The translations under genes and the position numbers were made by a program. Of a stretch of 64,000 nucleotides of DNA, positions 35,682-45,144 are shown one piece after another; position 1 is the first letter of the stretch; each line of letters begins with the position of its first letter. The DNA is from Pseudomonadota bacterium. GTDB lineage: Bacteria > Pseudomonadota > Gammaproteobacteria > Steroidobacterales > Steroidobacteraceae. The notes under the pieces were generated by a model that searched no databases, was not told the DNA's origin, and worked only from the letters and a program-made list of their open reading frames with translations. The stretch is from positions 1 through 64,000 of the forward strand of contig JAEWLQ010000087.1 in assembly GCA_023457495.1 (NCBI GenBank), written 5' to 3'.

Positions 35682-38486
35682 TCAGCTTTGGCCGAGCCGG
35701 CGGACGCGCGCGAGCTGCTGCGCGAGGCTCGCGTTGCGCGCGATGAGCTCCGCGGCGCGGGCGCGGTCCGCCGCCACGACGTCCGGCGGCGCGTTCTTCA
35801 CGAAGTTCTCGTTGGCGAGCTTCGCGTTGAGCTTGGTGATGTCGCCGTCGTGTTTCGCCATGAGCTTGGTCAGGCGTTCGATCTCAGCCTGCGGATCGAT
35901 CAGGCCAGCCATCGGCACCAGCAGCGTGAGCTCGCCGAGGATCGCGGTCGCGGATTCCGGCTGCGCTTCGCCCGCCGCGAGCTGGCGCACGCTCTCGAGT
36001 CCGGCGAGTCGCGATAGATAGGCGAAGTGCCGTTCGGCCAGGTCGCGTTCGCGGCCGCCGGCGTTGGCGATCAGCAGCGGAATCTTGCGCGAGGGCGCGA
36101 TGTCCATCTCGCCGCGGATCTGGCGCACCGCGAGGATGAACTGCTTCATCCACTCGACTTCCGCTTCCGCGGCGGCGTCGCTCGCGAAGTCGGTGGCGGC
36201 GGGGTAGTACATCAGCATGATGCTGTCGACCGGCTTCTCGGTCGCGCGGAAATTCGCCGCGGCGCGCAGCGGCGCGACGATCGGGTTCACCCGCTGCCAG
36301 ATCTCCTCGGTGATGAACGGCATCATCGGATGCAGCGCGCGCAGCAGACCTTCGAGCACGGTGATCAGCGTGCGGCGCGTGCCGCGCCTCTGCGCTTCGG
36401 TCGCCGTTTCGCTCTGCAGGACGGGCTTGGTCAGCTCGAGGTACCAGTCGCAGAACTCGTACCAGGTGAACTCGTAGAGCGCGGTCGCAGCGAAATCGAA
36501 ACGGTATTCGCGCAGCGATTCATCGACCCGGGCGAGCGTCGCCGCGAAGCGCGACACGATCCAGCGGTCGGCGATGGATTGCTCGGCCTCGCCGACCAGG
36601 TCGCCTTGGCCCTCGACGGTCATGAGCACGAAGCGCGCGCCGTTCCAGAGCTTGTTGCAGAAGTTGCGGTAGCCGCCGACGCGGCCGAGGTCGAAGCGGA
36701 TGTCGCGCGACGGACCGGCAAGCGAAGCGAAGGTGAAACGCAACGCGTCCGTACCGAACGCTGCGATACCTTCGGGGAACTGCTTGCGCGTGTTCTTCTC
36801 GATGCCCGGCGCGAGATGGGGCTGCATGAGCCCCGTCGTGCGCTTGGCCACCAGGTCCTGGAGCGCAATGCCATCGACGATGTCGAGAGGGTCGATGACG
36901 TTGCCCTTCGACTTCGACATCTTGTCGCCATGCTCGTCGCGGATCAGTCCCGTGATGTACACGTCGCGGAACGGCACGTCGCCCATGAACTTCATGCCCA
37001 TCATGATCATTCTTGCGACCCAGAAGAAGATGATGTCGAAGCCCGTGACGAGCACGCTCGTGGGATAGAACTTGTTCAGGGCCGGCGTCGTGTCCGGCCA
37101 ACCCAGCGTCGAGAACGGCCACAGCGCCGACGAGAACCAGGTGTCCAGCACGTCCGCGTCCTGCGTGAGCGCGACCGACGGCGCGAGCGAATGCTTGCGG
37201 CGCACTTCGGCTTCGTCGCGTCCCACGTAGATGTTGCCGGCATCGTCGTACCAGGCCGGAATGCGGTGACCCCACCAGAGCTGACGGCTCACGCACCAGT
37301 CCTTGATGTTACGCATCCACTCGTAATAGGTCTTCGACCAGTTGTCGGGCACGAAGCGGATGCGGCCGTCTTCGACGGCCTTCAGCGCCGGCTCGGCGAG
37401 CGGCGCGATCCTCACGTACCACTGGTCCGTGAGATAGGGCTCGATGACCGCGTTCGTGCGGTCGCCGCGCGGCACCTTCAGCTTGTGCGGCTCTATCTTC
37501 TCGATGAGCCCCGCGGCCTCCAGCTCGGCGACGATGCGCTTGCGCGCTTCGAAGCGGTCGAGTCCGCGGAACCGCTCCGGCGCGTTGTCGTTGAGGCGCG
37601 CGTCGGGCGTGAAGACGTTGATCTGCGCGAGGCCGTGGCGCTGGCCGACTTCGTAGTCGTTGAAGTCGTGCGCGGGCGTGATTTTCACGCAGCCCGAGCC
37701 GAACGCCGCGTCGACGTAGCTGTCGGCGATCACGGGGATCGTGCGGCCGGTGAGGGGCAGGTCGAGTTGTTTGCCGACGAGGGACTGGTAGCGCTCGTCG
37801 TCGGGATTCACCGCCACCGCGCTGTCGCCTAACAAGGTTTCAGGACGCGTGGTCGCGACGACGACATGACCGCCGCCGCCCGAGATCGGGTAACGGATGT
37901 GCCAGAGCGAGCCGTTCTCTTCTTCCGACAGGACTTCGAGATCCGACACCGCGGTCAGCAGCACCGGATCCCAGTTCACCAGCCGCTTGCCGCGGTAGAT
38001 GAGACCTTCCTCGTGCAGCCGCACGAACACTTCCGTGACGGCCCGCGAGAGATCGGGGTCCATCGTGAACTTGTCGCGCGACCAGTCGACCGACGTGCCG
38101 AGCCGGCGCATCTGGCGCGTGATCGTGCCGCCCGATTGCTCCTTCCACTGCCAGACGCGCTCGATGAATTTCTCGCGGCCGAGATCGAGGCGATGTTTGC
38201 CTTCGGCGCCGAGTTGACGCTCGACCACCATCTGGGTCGCGATGCCCGCGTGGTCGGTGCCCGGCTGCCACAGCGCCGAGAAACCGCGCATGCGATGCCA
38301 GCGCGTGAGCGTATCCATCAGCGTGTGCTGGAACGCATGCCCCATGTGCAGCGTGCCGGTGACGTTCGGCGGCGGCAGCATGATGCAATAGGGTTCGCCG
38401 TCGCCGGCGGGGGCGAAGGAGCCCGAAGATTCCCAACGCTCGTAGATCCGGCGCTCGATGTCGCCGGGGGTGTAGGCCTTGTCCAT
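35682..38486 (-). CDS. valS: Valyl-tRNA synthetase
   Basis: A 934-residue class I synthetase (E. coli enzyme 951). It has PPPNVTGTLHMGH with HMGH at 47–50, the KMSKS loop at 522–526, a CP1 editing domain between them, and the C-terminal coiled-coil arm (…AEIERLTKLMAKHDGDITKLNAKL) that contacts the tRNA. The ATG at 38486 is preceded by TATAAT ending 11 nt upstream, and no Shine–Dalgarno is visible, so its mRNA may be near-leaderless. It is separated from its usual neighbour holC by an inserted acyltransferase gene. Confidence 0.97.
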   Translation of the reverse strand: MDKAYTPGDIERRIYERWESSGSFAPAGDGEPYCIMLPPPNVTGTLHMGHAFQHTLMDTLTRWHRMRGFSALWQPGTDHAGIATQMVVERQLGAEGKHRLDLGREKFIERVWQWKEQSGGTITRQMRRLGTSVDWSRDKFTMDPDLSRAVTEVFVRLHEEGLIYRGKRLVNWDPVLLTAVSDLEVLSEEENGSLWHIRYPISGGGGHVVVATTRPETLLGDSAVAVNPDDERYQSLVGKQLDLPLTGRTIPVIADSYVDAAFGSGCVKITPAHDFNDYEVGQRHGLAQINVFTPDARLNDNAPERFRGLDRFEARKRIVAELEAAGLIEKIEPHKLKVPRGDRTNAVIEPYLTDQWYVRIAPLAEPALKAVEDGRIRFVPDNWSKTYYEWMRNIKDWCVSRQLWWGHRIPAWYDDAGNIYVGRDEAEVRRKHSLAPSVALTQDADVLDTWFSSALWPFSTLGWPDTTPALNKFYPTSVLVTGFDIIFFWVARMIMMGMKFMGDVPFRDVYITGLIRDEHGDKMSKSKGNVIDPLDIVDGIALQDLVAKRTTGLMQPHLAPGIEKNTRKQFPEGIAAFGTDALRFTFASLAGPSRDIRFDLGRVGGYRNFCNKLWNGARFVLMTVEGQGDLVGEAEQSIADRWIVSRFAATLARVDESLREYRFDFAATALYEFTWYEFCDWYLELTKPVLQSETATEAQRRGTRRTLITVLEGLLRALHPMMPFITEEIWQRVNPIVAPLRAAANFRATEKPVDSIMLMYYPAATDFASDAAAEAEVEWMKQFILAVRQIRGEMDIAPSRKIPLLIANAGGRERDLAERHFAYLSRLAGLESVRQLAAGEAQPESATAILGELTLLVPMAGLIDPQAEIERLTKLMAKHDGDITKLNAKLANENFVKNAPPDVVAADRARAAELIARNASLAQQLARVRRLGQS

Positions 38487-38497
38487 GGAGGTGGGGG

Positions 38498-38503
38498 ATT
38501 ATA
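38498..38503 (-). promoter_or_regulatory. -10 box of valS
   Basis: A perfect TATAAT on the minus strand, followed by 11 nt (CCCCCACCTCC) and the valS ATG. The expected transcript start leaves a leader of five bases or fewer. TTGACG at 38530–38525 is at 21-bp spacing, too far to be a good -35. Confidence 0.5.
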
Positions 38504-38600
38504 CGGATCCGGCTATTCTCGTGACGTCAATCACAATGCGGCGGGTGGCGGCGAGTCGATTGGTTGCCTATTCGTCCGGTCTCTGCGATCTAGGAATCTG

Positions 38601-39689
38601 ATGAACAAGGTCTCCGTCCCCAGCGCCGCATTGGAATTGCCGAATCTGGATGCGCTGCGCGCGCTGGCGGTATTGCTGGTCCTCGTGGAACACCTGCTGG
38701 AGACCATCGGCGAGACGACCCACCGGACGTTCCATCCCGTCGATTGGCACCTCGGGCGGTTGGGTGTGCTCCTGTTCTTCGTCCATACCTGCTATGTCCT
38801 GATGGCGTCACTCGAGAGGCTGGGCGGGAAGGGCTGGGAGCTGGCACGCGTTTTCTTCATACGGCGTGCCTTCCGGATTTATCCGTTGGCGGTCTTCTGT
38901 GTGCTGTTCGTCCTGCTGGTAGGGGTGCCGAAACTGCCTTGGGAGACCTTCGTCGTTCCCAGCCTGCCTGACATCGCTTCGAATCTGCTCCTCACCACCA
39001 ATCTCACGAACTCGGAGAGAGTGCTTTCGCCGTTGTGGACCTTGCCGGTGGAACTGCAGATGTACGTGGCGCTCCCCGTCATCTTCCTGCTGACCAACAG
39101 GGCCTCGGATATTCGGTGGATCGCCGCGCTGTGGTTCGTCGCCGTGCTTGCCGCGGTCTTCGTCGCGCCGTTGTCTTCGCGCCTTAATGTGGCGGCCTTC
39201 GCTCCGTGCTTCATGGCGGGCGTCGTCGCCTACGGACTTCGTGACCGCATTGCGCCGGTTGCGCCCGCGTCGACCTGGCCGATTCTGCTCATCGTCGTGG
39301 TGGGCGCCTACGTGGGCCTCGGACTGATCACACCCGGCGTGCATCACACCGCGGTTCAGATCGGCGCCTGCCTCGCGGTGGGCGTGGCGATCCCGATGTT
39401 CCGGCAATCCACCTCGACGGTCTTCAACCGTGTGACTCACCTGATTGCGAAGTATTCGTACGGCATCTACCTGTTCCACGTCGTTGCGCTGTGGGCAGGC
39501 TATTTCTGGATTGCGCCCGAGTCCCAGGTGCTGAGAGCGTTGCTGACGCTGGTGGTTCTCGGCGTGATGTCCGTCGCCTGTTACCACCTGATCGAAAGCC
39601 CGATGATCCGCCTGGGCTCGCGTTTGTCCGGCCGCCGCCAGGCCGCTTCGACCGGGCTGCGACCCAGCGGGGCGGAATCGCCTGGTTGA
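38601..39689 (+). CDS. Acyltransferase 3 family membrane protein
   Basis: A 362-residue integral membrane protein of the acyltransferase-3 (OafA/YrhL-like) family, with about ten hydrophobic segments. It begins with the typical LPNLDALRALAVLLVLVEH motif with the conserved histidine, and also has RRAFRIYPLAV and IAKYSYGIYLFHVV. Such enzymes O-acylate surface sugars or lipids. AGGA lies 7 nt before the ATG. It sits on the opposite strand between holC and valS, breaking a widely conserved gene order, and its composition looks slightly less G+C-rich than its neighbours, both consistent with later acquisition. Confidence 0.9.
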   Translation: MNKVSVPSAALELPNLDALRALAVLLVLVEHLLETIGETTHRTFHPVDWHLGRLGVLLFFVHTCYVLMASLERLGGKGWELARVFFIRRAFRIYPLAVFCVLFVLLVGVPKLPWETFVVPSLPDIASNLLLTTNLTNSERVLSPLWTLPVELQMYVALPVIFLLTNRASDIRWIAALWFVAVLAAVFVAPLSSRLNVAAFAPCFMAGVVAYGLRDRIAPVAPASTWPILLIVVVGAYVGLGLITPGVHHTAVQIGACLAVGVAIPMFRQSTSTVFNRVTHLIAKYSYGIYLFHVVALWAGYFWIAPESQVLRALLTLVVLGVMSVACYHLIESPMIRLGSRLSGRRQAASTGLRPSGAESPG

Positions 39690-39746
39690 TCGCGGACGCG
39701 ATCCTGGAAGCCAGTGCGAAGGGCGCGGCGCTCCCGACGAAAGCTC

Positions 39747-40205
39747 TCAGTTTTCCCCGCGCACGTTGTGCGTGTGTGGCTCCATCGAGTTCGCCCGATA
39801 GGACTTGAAGCGCTCGCGGCCCGCGGCGCGCACTTCAGGACGGGCGTCGAGAAATTCCGCGATGCGCGCGAAACGTCCGTGCCATGCGGGCACCGTCGCG
39901 CCGAGGTTCACGAGCACCTGCCAGGATTCGTCCGGCGAAGGATCCGCGGGCAGCGGGCCGGTAGTTAGCGCGACGGGCGCGGCGCATTCGGCGCCCTCGC
40001 GGTTCACGATGTCGTGCGGGACGAAGCTGCCGTCGCCGAAGGTCCAGAGCAGCTCGTCGAAGCGCGGCAGCAGCGCGGGGTCGTCGAAGTACACCACGAC
40101 CCGTTGCTTACCCAGGTAGGCCTTTTCGGTGAGCCGGCAGGCGAGGCGCAGGCGCGCCGCTTCGCCGGCTTCTTCGGTTACATAGAAGTCGACGCGGGGC
40201 GGCAT
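39747..40205 (-). CDS. holC: DNA polymerase III chi subunit
   Basis: A 152-residue protein beginning VDFYVTEEAGEAARLRLACRLTEKAYLGKQRVVVY, the hallmark of HolC, and continuing LLPRFDELLWTFGDGSFVPHD. Chi links the clamp loader to single-strand binding protein. It lies 29 nt downstream of pepA on the same strand, the conserved pepA–holC order. A C-terminal alternative-fold tail of about 15 residues is poorly conserved. Confidence 0.93.
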   Translation of the reverse strand: MPPRVDFYVTEEAGEAARLRLACRLTEKAYLGKQRVVVYFDDPALLPRFDELLWTFGDGSFVPHDIVNREGAECAAPVALTTGPLPADPSPDESWQVLVNLGATVPAWHGRFARIAEFLDARPEVRAAGRERFKSYRANSMEPHTHNVRGEN

Positions 40206-40234
40206 GCGGGCTCAGCGCGCATTCGCGCGACGGG

Positions 40235-41743
40235 TCAGCGCGCGCCGGCGCGGCGCAGCAGGAATTCGAGCAGCAGCGCGCTCGGGCGGCCCGTGCTGCC
40301 CTTGCCGGCGCCGCCCTGGTAGGCGGTGCCCGCGATGTCGAGGTGCGCCCAGGTCAGGCCCTTGGTGAACTTGCCGAGGAACGCGGCCGCCGTGATCGAG
40401 CCGCCATCGCGGCCCGCGACGTTCGCCATGTCCGCGAAATTGCTCTTGAGCTGCTCGCCGTATTCCTCGGTGAGCGGCATGTGCCAGGCGCGGTCGTCCA
40501 CCGTGGCGCCGCAATCGACCAGCTCCCGCGCGAGCGCGTCGTCATTCGAGAACACGCCGGTGTGGTGCACACCGAGAGCGACGACAATGGCGCCCGTGAG
40601 TGTCGCCATGTCGACGACCACCGCGGGCTTGAAACGCCGGGCGTAGTTGAGCGCGTCGCAGAGGATGAGCCGGCCTTCCGCGTCCGTGTTGAGAATTTCG
40701 ACCGTGAGTCCGGCGGCGCTGGTGACGATGTCGCCCGGCTTGATGGCGCGGCCGTCCGGCATGTTTTCGCAGGCCGCGACGATTCCGACGACGTTGAGAG
40801 GCAGGTTGAGCTCGGCGACCGCGTTCATCGCGCCGATCACGCAGGCCGCGCCCGACATGTCGAACTTCATCTCGTCCATGGTCGGCGGATCCTTCAGCGA
40901 GATGCCGCCCGTGTCGAAGGTGATGCCCTTGCCGACCAGCACCACCGGCGCGCCCTTGGCGCGCGGATGCTTGTGCTCGATGACGATGAAACGCGGCGGC
41001 TCCTCGCTACCCTGCGTGACCGCCAGGAAGCAGCCCATCTTCTCGCGCTTGATCTCCGGCAGGCCGAGCACCTTCACGCGCAGCGATTTGTGGGTCTTCG
41101 CGAGACCCTCGGCGGTTCGGCCCAGGTAGCTCGGCGTGCACACGTTGCCGGGAAGATTGGCGAGGTTGCGCATGAGCGCGGCGCCGTTCGCGAGCGCCTG
41201 GCCCTGCGCGAAGCCTTTCTTGATCGCCTGCGCCGACTTGCCGGGGGCGGCGATCGTGATGCGCTCGAGGGCATGCGCCCGCGGCTTCTTTCCGCTCTTG
41301 AGGTCGTTCACGCGATACGTCGCGTTGCCCGCGAGCTCGGCCACGGCGCGCCCGAGGCGCTCGTCGGACAGCAGCTTCTGCGAGGGGCGCGGCAGCGCGA
41401 GCGCCAGCGAAGTCACGCGGGTGCGCAGCGATGCGGTGAGCGCGACGCTGAGCGCGCGGCGCCAAGCCTTGCGGGTCAGTCCATCGTTCGAAGCGGGGGT
41501 CCTGGGTCCAAGCCCGACGAGCAGCACGCGCTCGGCGCGCAAACCTTCCAGGTCGGTGATCAGCCAGGACTCGCCGGCCTTTCCGCTGAAATCTCCCCGC
41601 TTGAGGAGTCGCGTGAGTTTCTGCCGACAGCGCTGATCGAGCGCCTGGGCTTCCGTGGAGAGTTCCCCGTCGTCGTGAACGGCGACGGCGAGACAGTCGA
41701 CCGGCAGCTCTGCGAGCGCCTTCGTCCAGATTTCAAACTGCAT
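40235..41743 (-). CDS. pepA: Leucyl aminopeptidase (M17)
   Basis: A 502-residue hexameric metallo-aminopeptidase. The family signature NTDAEGRL begins at N352, and metal-binding residues are visible in VGKGITFDTGGISLK (Lys and Asp) and FDMSGAACVIGA. In E. coli, PepA also binds DNA as a recombination accessory factor and carAB regulator. The ATG at 41741–41743 is used. It is divergent from lptF, as in many gammaproteobacteria. Confidence 0.96.
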   Translation of the reverse strand: MQFEIWTKALAELPVDCLAVAVHDDGELSTEAQALDQRCRQKLTRLLKRGDFSGKAGESWLITDLEGLRAERVLLVGLGPRTPASNDGLTRKAWRRALSVALTASLRTRVTSLALALPRPSQKLLSDERLGRAVAELAGNATYRVNDLKSGKKPRAHALERITIAAPGKSAQAIKKGFAQGQALANGAALMRNLANLPGNVCTPSYLGRTAEGLAKTHKSLRVKVLGLPEIKREKMGCFLAVTQGSEEPPRFIVIEHKHPRAKGAPVVLVGKGITFDTGGISLKDPPTMDEMKFDMSGAACVIGAMNAVAELNLPLNVVGIVAACENMPDGRAIKPGDIVTSAAGLTVEILNTDAEGRLILCDALNYARRFKPAVVVDMATLTGAIVVALGVHHTGVFSNDDALARELVDCGATVDDRAWHMPLTEEYGEQLKSNFADMANVAGRDGGSITAAAFLGKFTKGLTWAHLDIAGTAYQGGAGKGSTGRPSALLLEFLLRRAGAR

Positions 41744-41817
41744 GGTTCGGTTCTTCCCCGGAGGGCGGCCGTGCTTTAAGGTCGCGAAGTGTAACTCAAG
41801 TCTGTTTGGGTGGGCGT

Positions 41818-42948
41818 TTGCTGCGAATCCTCGACCGCTACATCCTGCGCGAAGTCGCCGTCAGCTGGCTCGCGGTGACGGGCGTCCTGCTCGCCATCCT
41901 GCTAACCAACCAGATCGCGCGGGTGTTAGAGCGCGCGGCCGAAAGCCAGTATCCGCGCGGTGTCGTGCTGGAGCTGATCCTGCTCGGCGCGGTCCAGAAC
42001 CTGGCGTTGATCGTGCCCGTAGGGTTGCTGCTGGGAATCGTGCTCGGGCTCGGGCGCCTCTACCACGACAGCGAGATGACGGCGGCCCAGGCCTGCGGGG
42101 CGGGGATCCGTCCCGTGCTCGGACCCATCCTCGCGTTCACGGCGGTGCTCGCGGCGCTGATCGCGCTGCTGTCCATGCACATTGCGCCGGCGGCGGCCGG
42201 GCGGATGCTCGAACTGCGCAGCGAGGCACTGCGCGCCGGCCAGTTCGCGCCCATCTCCGCGGGACGATTCCGGATGTTCGGCAGCGGCAGCACGGTCGTG
42301 TATGCACAGGGCGCGGAGAGCGACGGGACACTCACCCGCGTTTTCGTCGAGCGCGACCGGGGCGGGCAGATCGAGGTCGCCCTTGCGCAACGCGCCACCC
42401 ATTCCTACTACGAAGACGGCAACCTGCAGGTGATCACCCTGTACGACGGCGAGCGCTTCGAGGGCAAACCCGGCGAACGCCGCTTCCGCATCGTGCGTTT
42501 CGAGGAGAACAGCATCCCGGTGCGCATGCCGGCGTTGTCCGACGGCGCGGTGGCGCTCGAGGGACTGCCGACGGCGGTGCTGGCGCAATCCGACGACCCT
42601 GAGCAGCGCGCGGAGCTGCACTTCCGCATGGCGTTTCCGCTGATGGCGGCGGTCCTCGCGATCATCGCGGTGCCGCTCGCCCGCCTGCGGCCGCGCCAGG
42701 GACGCTACGCGCGCGTGGGTTACGCGGTGCTGATCTTTTTCGTGTACATCCAGCTCACCATCGCCGGGAAGATGTGGATAGCCCGCGGCATCGTGCCCGA
42801 GTGGTTAGGACTGTGGTGGGTGCACGCGATCGTCGGCCTGCTCGCGGCGGCCATCCTCATCGTCCCCGGCTATCTCGCGCGCGCGCGCTATCGCCGCACC
42901 ATGCGGCGCAACCACCTGCCGGGTGGCGGCCAGGGGGCGCCGGCATGA
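41818..42948 (+). CDS. lptF: LPS export ABC transporter permease LptF
   Basis: A 376-residue inner-membrane permease of the LptB2FG complex, which extracts lipopolysaccharide and passes it to LptC. Three transmembrane helices lie N-terminal (about 10–115) and three C-terminal (about 275–360), flanking a periplasmic beta-jellyroll (PISAGRFRMFGSGSTVVYAQ …). No ATG is available at the expected N-terminus: TTG at 41818 (preceded by GGGTGGG) or TTG at 41806 are the candidates. Its stop overlaps lptG (ATGA). Confidence 0.93.
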   Translation: MLRILDRYILREVAVSWLAVTGVLLAILLTNQIARVLERAAESQYPRGVVLELILLGAVQNLALIVPVGLLLGIVLGLGRLYHDSEMTAAQACGAGIRPVLGPILAFTAVLAALIALLSMHIAPAAAGRMLELRSEALRAGQFAPISAGRFRMFGSGSTVVYAQGAESDGTLTRVFVERDRGGQIEVALAQRATHSYYEDGNLQVITLYDGERFEGKPGERRFRIVRFEENSIPVRMPALSDGAVALEGLPTAVLAQSDDPEQRAELHFRMAFPLMAAVLAIIAVPLARLRPRQGRYARVGYAVLIFFVYIQLTIAGKMWIARGIVPEWLGLWWVHAIVGLLAAAILIVPGYLARARYRRTMRRNHLPGGGQGAPA

Positions 42949-44012
42949 TTTTGCTCGACCGCTACGTGATGCGCGCGATGCTGGGCGGCGTGCTCGTCGT
43001 CATGGCCGTGCTGCTGACCCTGTTCGCGCTCTTCCTGTTCGCGAACCAGCAGGACGACATCGGCATCGGCACCTACACCGCGCTCGATGCGTTCTGGTTC
43101 GTGCTGCTCAACATGCCCCAGCAGATCTACGAGTTGCTGCCCATCGGTGTGCTGATCGGCACGCTGCTCGGGCTCGGCCAGCTCGCGCGCGGCAGCGAGC
43201 TCACGGTGATGCGCGCGGCGGGCGTGTCGGTGTGGCGCATCGCGGGCTCGGTCGCGATGGCCGGCGTGCTGCTGGTCGCGCTGGCGGTGCTGTGCGGCGA
43301 GTTCCTCGCCCCGCCGTTGAAGGCCATGGCGAATCAGCAGAAGGCCCTGAGCAAGTTCTCCAACATCAGCTTCGCGCGCCGCGGCGGCGCCTGGGTGCGG
43401 GACGGCAACCTGCTGATCAACGTCATGCAGCAGTCGGGACGCGGCGAGTTCGGCGGAATGCGCGTGTTCGAGCTGTCGCCGGATCACCGGCTGGTCGCCA
43501 TGTCGACCGCCGCCACCGCCAGCGTCGAGCCCGACGGCAGCTGGCGCCTGTCGCAATACGCGACGACGCGGTTCGATGGCCAGGAGATCCAGGCGGCTCA
43601 CGTGGACAGCCGGATGTTCGAGTCGGCGGTCGGTGGGGATTTTCTCGGACTGACGGTCGTGCAACCGCGCGAGCTCGAAACGCGCGTGTTGTTCGGGCTC
43701 ATCCGGCACCTGCGCGAAAACGGACTCGATTCGGCGGCGCAGGAGTTCGCGTTCTGGTCGCGAATCGCGCGCACCACGGCGATCGTGTTCGCCGGCTTGC
43801 TGGCGGTGCCGTTCGTGTTCGGCAGCCTGCGCTCGGCCGGCTCGGGCGCGCGCATGCTGGTCGGTGTGCTGATCGGCGTATCGTTCTTCTTCGTGCAGCG
43901 CACGCTCGAGAGCGGCGCGATCGTGTTCCAGGCGAGCCCGCTGCTGCTCGCCTGGACGCCGACGATGCTGCTGGCGAGCGCGGCGCTCGTGCTCGTGGCG
44001 CGGACGCGGTGA
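42945..44012 (+). CDS. lptG: LPS export ABC transporter permease LptG
   Basis: A 355-residue partner of LptF. It begins MILLDRYVMRAMLGGVLVVMAVLLTLF, has LLPIGVLIGTLLGLGQLARGSELTVMRAAGVS (the coupling-helix region for LptB), a periplasmic jellyroll with FARRGGAWVRDGNLLINV, and three C-terminal transmembrane helices ending VFQASPLLLAWTPTMLL. It is convergent with the DUF4340 gene across a 49-bp gap. Confidence 0.94.
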   Translation: MILLDRYVMRAMLGGVLVVMAVLLTLFALFLFANQQDDIGIGTYTALDAFWFVLLNMPQQIYELLPIGVLIGTLLGLGQLARGSELTVMRAAGVSVWRIAGSVAMAGVLLVALAVLCGEFLAPPLKAMANQQKALSKFSNISFARRGGAWVRDGNLLINVMQQSGRGEFGGMRVFELSPDHRLVAMSTAATASVEPDGSWRLSQYATTRFDGQEIQAAHVDSRMFESAVGGDFLGLTVVQPRELETRVLFGLIRHLRENGLDSAAQEFAFWSRIARTTAIVFAGLLAVPFVFGSLRSAGSGARMLVGVLIGVSFFFVQRTLESGAIVFQASPLLLAWTPTMLLASAALVLVARTR

Positions 44013-44030
44013 GAACGGGCCCTGCTGAGA

Positions 44031-44056
44031 ACGGCCCTGTGCTGTTCCCGGGCCGT
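44031..44056. promoter_or_regulatory. Hairpin in the lptG / DUF4340 convergent gap
   Basis: ACGGCCC (44031–44037) pairs perfectly with GGGCCGT (44050–44056) around a 12-nt loop. No T-tract follows on either strand, so it is at most a weak bidirectional terminator. Confidence 0.35.
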
Positions 44057-44061
44057 CCCGA

Positions 44062-45144
44062 CTACTTCTTCTCGAGCAGCTCTTCCTGCGGCTTGAACAG
44101 CGATTCGTATTTGTACACCGGGATCTCGAACTCGACGCCGGCGGTCCGGGTGGCGAGGCGCTCCACGGTCTGCGCGCCGGATTTCGCGGCTTCGGCCGGC
44201 GTGGTCGCGACGCGCGTGGGCGCCGCGTCGGCGGCCGGCGTGGGCGACCCCGGCTGCGGGAATTGCGCCGCGAGCGCGGGATCGCGTTGCGCCGAGACGC
44301 TCACGTAAGCCTTCCCACCCTCGCGGCGGCCCGCGAATTCGATGACCTGGCCGTCGAAGGTGCGGAACGTGGCCCGGTCCGTCGCGGCGGGGGCGGGTGA
44401 GGGCGCGGCGCGCACGTCATCGAAGTTGAACGAAGTCAGCGCCCCGGCCTGCGCGTCGGTGGACATCGAGCTCACGGGCGTGCGGCCGCGCGGAACCGGG
44501 CTCAAGGCGAGATCCGCGCCGGGCTCGGCGCGCTTGAGTAGATAGGCCGGCCCGCTGGCGGGCTTGACCGAGATGTCGTGGACCTGCGGGCCGGGAAGGT
44601 CCGTGAGCAGGCGGTCGATCCAGCGCTTCTGGTCCGGGTCGACGGAGAGCGTGGGCTCGGCCAGCGCACTCGCGGCCTCCGTCGGCTTGCGCACGTAGAC
44701 CGCGCGGCCTTCGGCGCCCTTGCCGACGATGAGCGGCCAGGATTTCTGCCCGGCGACGACTTCGACCAGCGTGCTGGTCGCGGTCGGCGTGTCCGCGGCT
44801 TCGACCCCGAGTTTCGGGTAGTTGGCCGGGTCGCTGGTCTTGCGCTCGACGATCTCGAGATTCGCGAGCGCGAACGCGAGATCGCGCACGCGCGCGGGGT
44901 CCGCCGGGTAATTGCGCTCGACGACGGTCCATCCGGCGGCGTCGCGTCGCAGGGTGGTGTGGCTGCCGTCGCCACGTGAAATGCGGATCTCCCCGACATC
45001 ACCCAGCGCGGCCGCCAGGTCCGGGAACACTCGCTCGCCCGACTGCACCGTTTGCTGCCCGGCGCGATGCGCGTTGAGCCAGATCCCCGCGCCCAGCAAC
45101 AACACGGCCGCGACGGCGAGGAGCGTCAGATTGCGGCGGTTCAT
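44062..45144 (-). CDS. DUF4340 domain-containing membrane-anchored protein
   Basis: A 360-residue protein with one N-terminal transmembrane segment (about 8–24) and a periplasmic body containing a DUF4340-type repeat (VGEIRISRGDGSHTTLRR … GWTVVERNYPADPARVRDL). A Pro/Ala-rich stretch follows (about 240–255 and 295–325), then a charged C-terminus. It is encoded after a GldG-like gene with ATGA overlap, the usual context for DUF4340. The role is unknown beyond being an auxiliary part of that exporter. Confidence 0.85.
   Translation of the reverse strand: MNRRNLTLLAVAAVLLLGAGIWLNAHRAGQQTVQSGERVFPDLAAALGDVGEIRISRGDGSHTTLRRDAAGWTVVERNYPADPARVRDLAFALANLEIVERKTSDPANYPKLGVEAADTPTATSTLVEVVAGQKSWPLIVGKGAEGRAVYVRKPTEAASALAEPTLSVDPDQKRWIDRLLTDLPGPQVHDISVKPASGPAYLLKRAEPGADLALSPVPRGRTPVSSMSTDAQAGALTSFNFDDVRAAPSPAPAATDRATFRTFDGQVIEFAGRREGGKAYVSVSAQRDPALAAQFPQPGSPTPAADAAPTRVATTPAEAAKSGAQTVERLATRTAGVEFEIPVYKYESLFKPQEELLEKK

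Noticed and set aside
36027..37832. Open frame of about 601 codons opposite valS
   Set aside because: Antisense shadow; valS has all class I signatures across this stretch.
38525..38530. TTGACG as the -35 box of valS
   Set aside because: Spacing to TATAAT is 21 bp, outside the normal 16–18 bp range.
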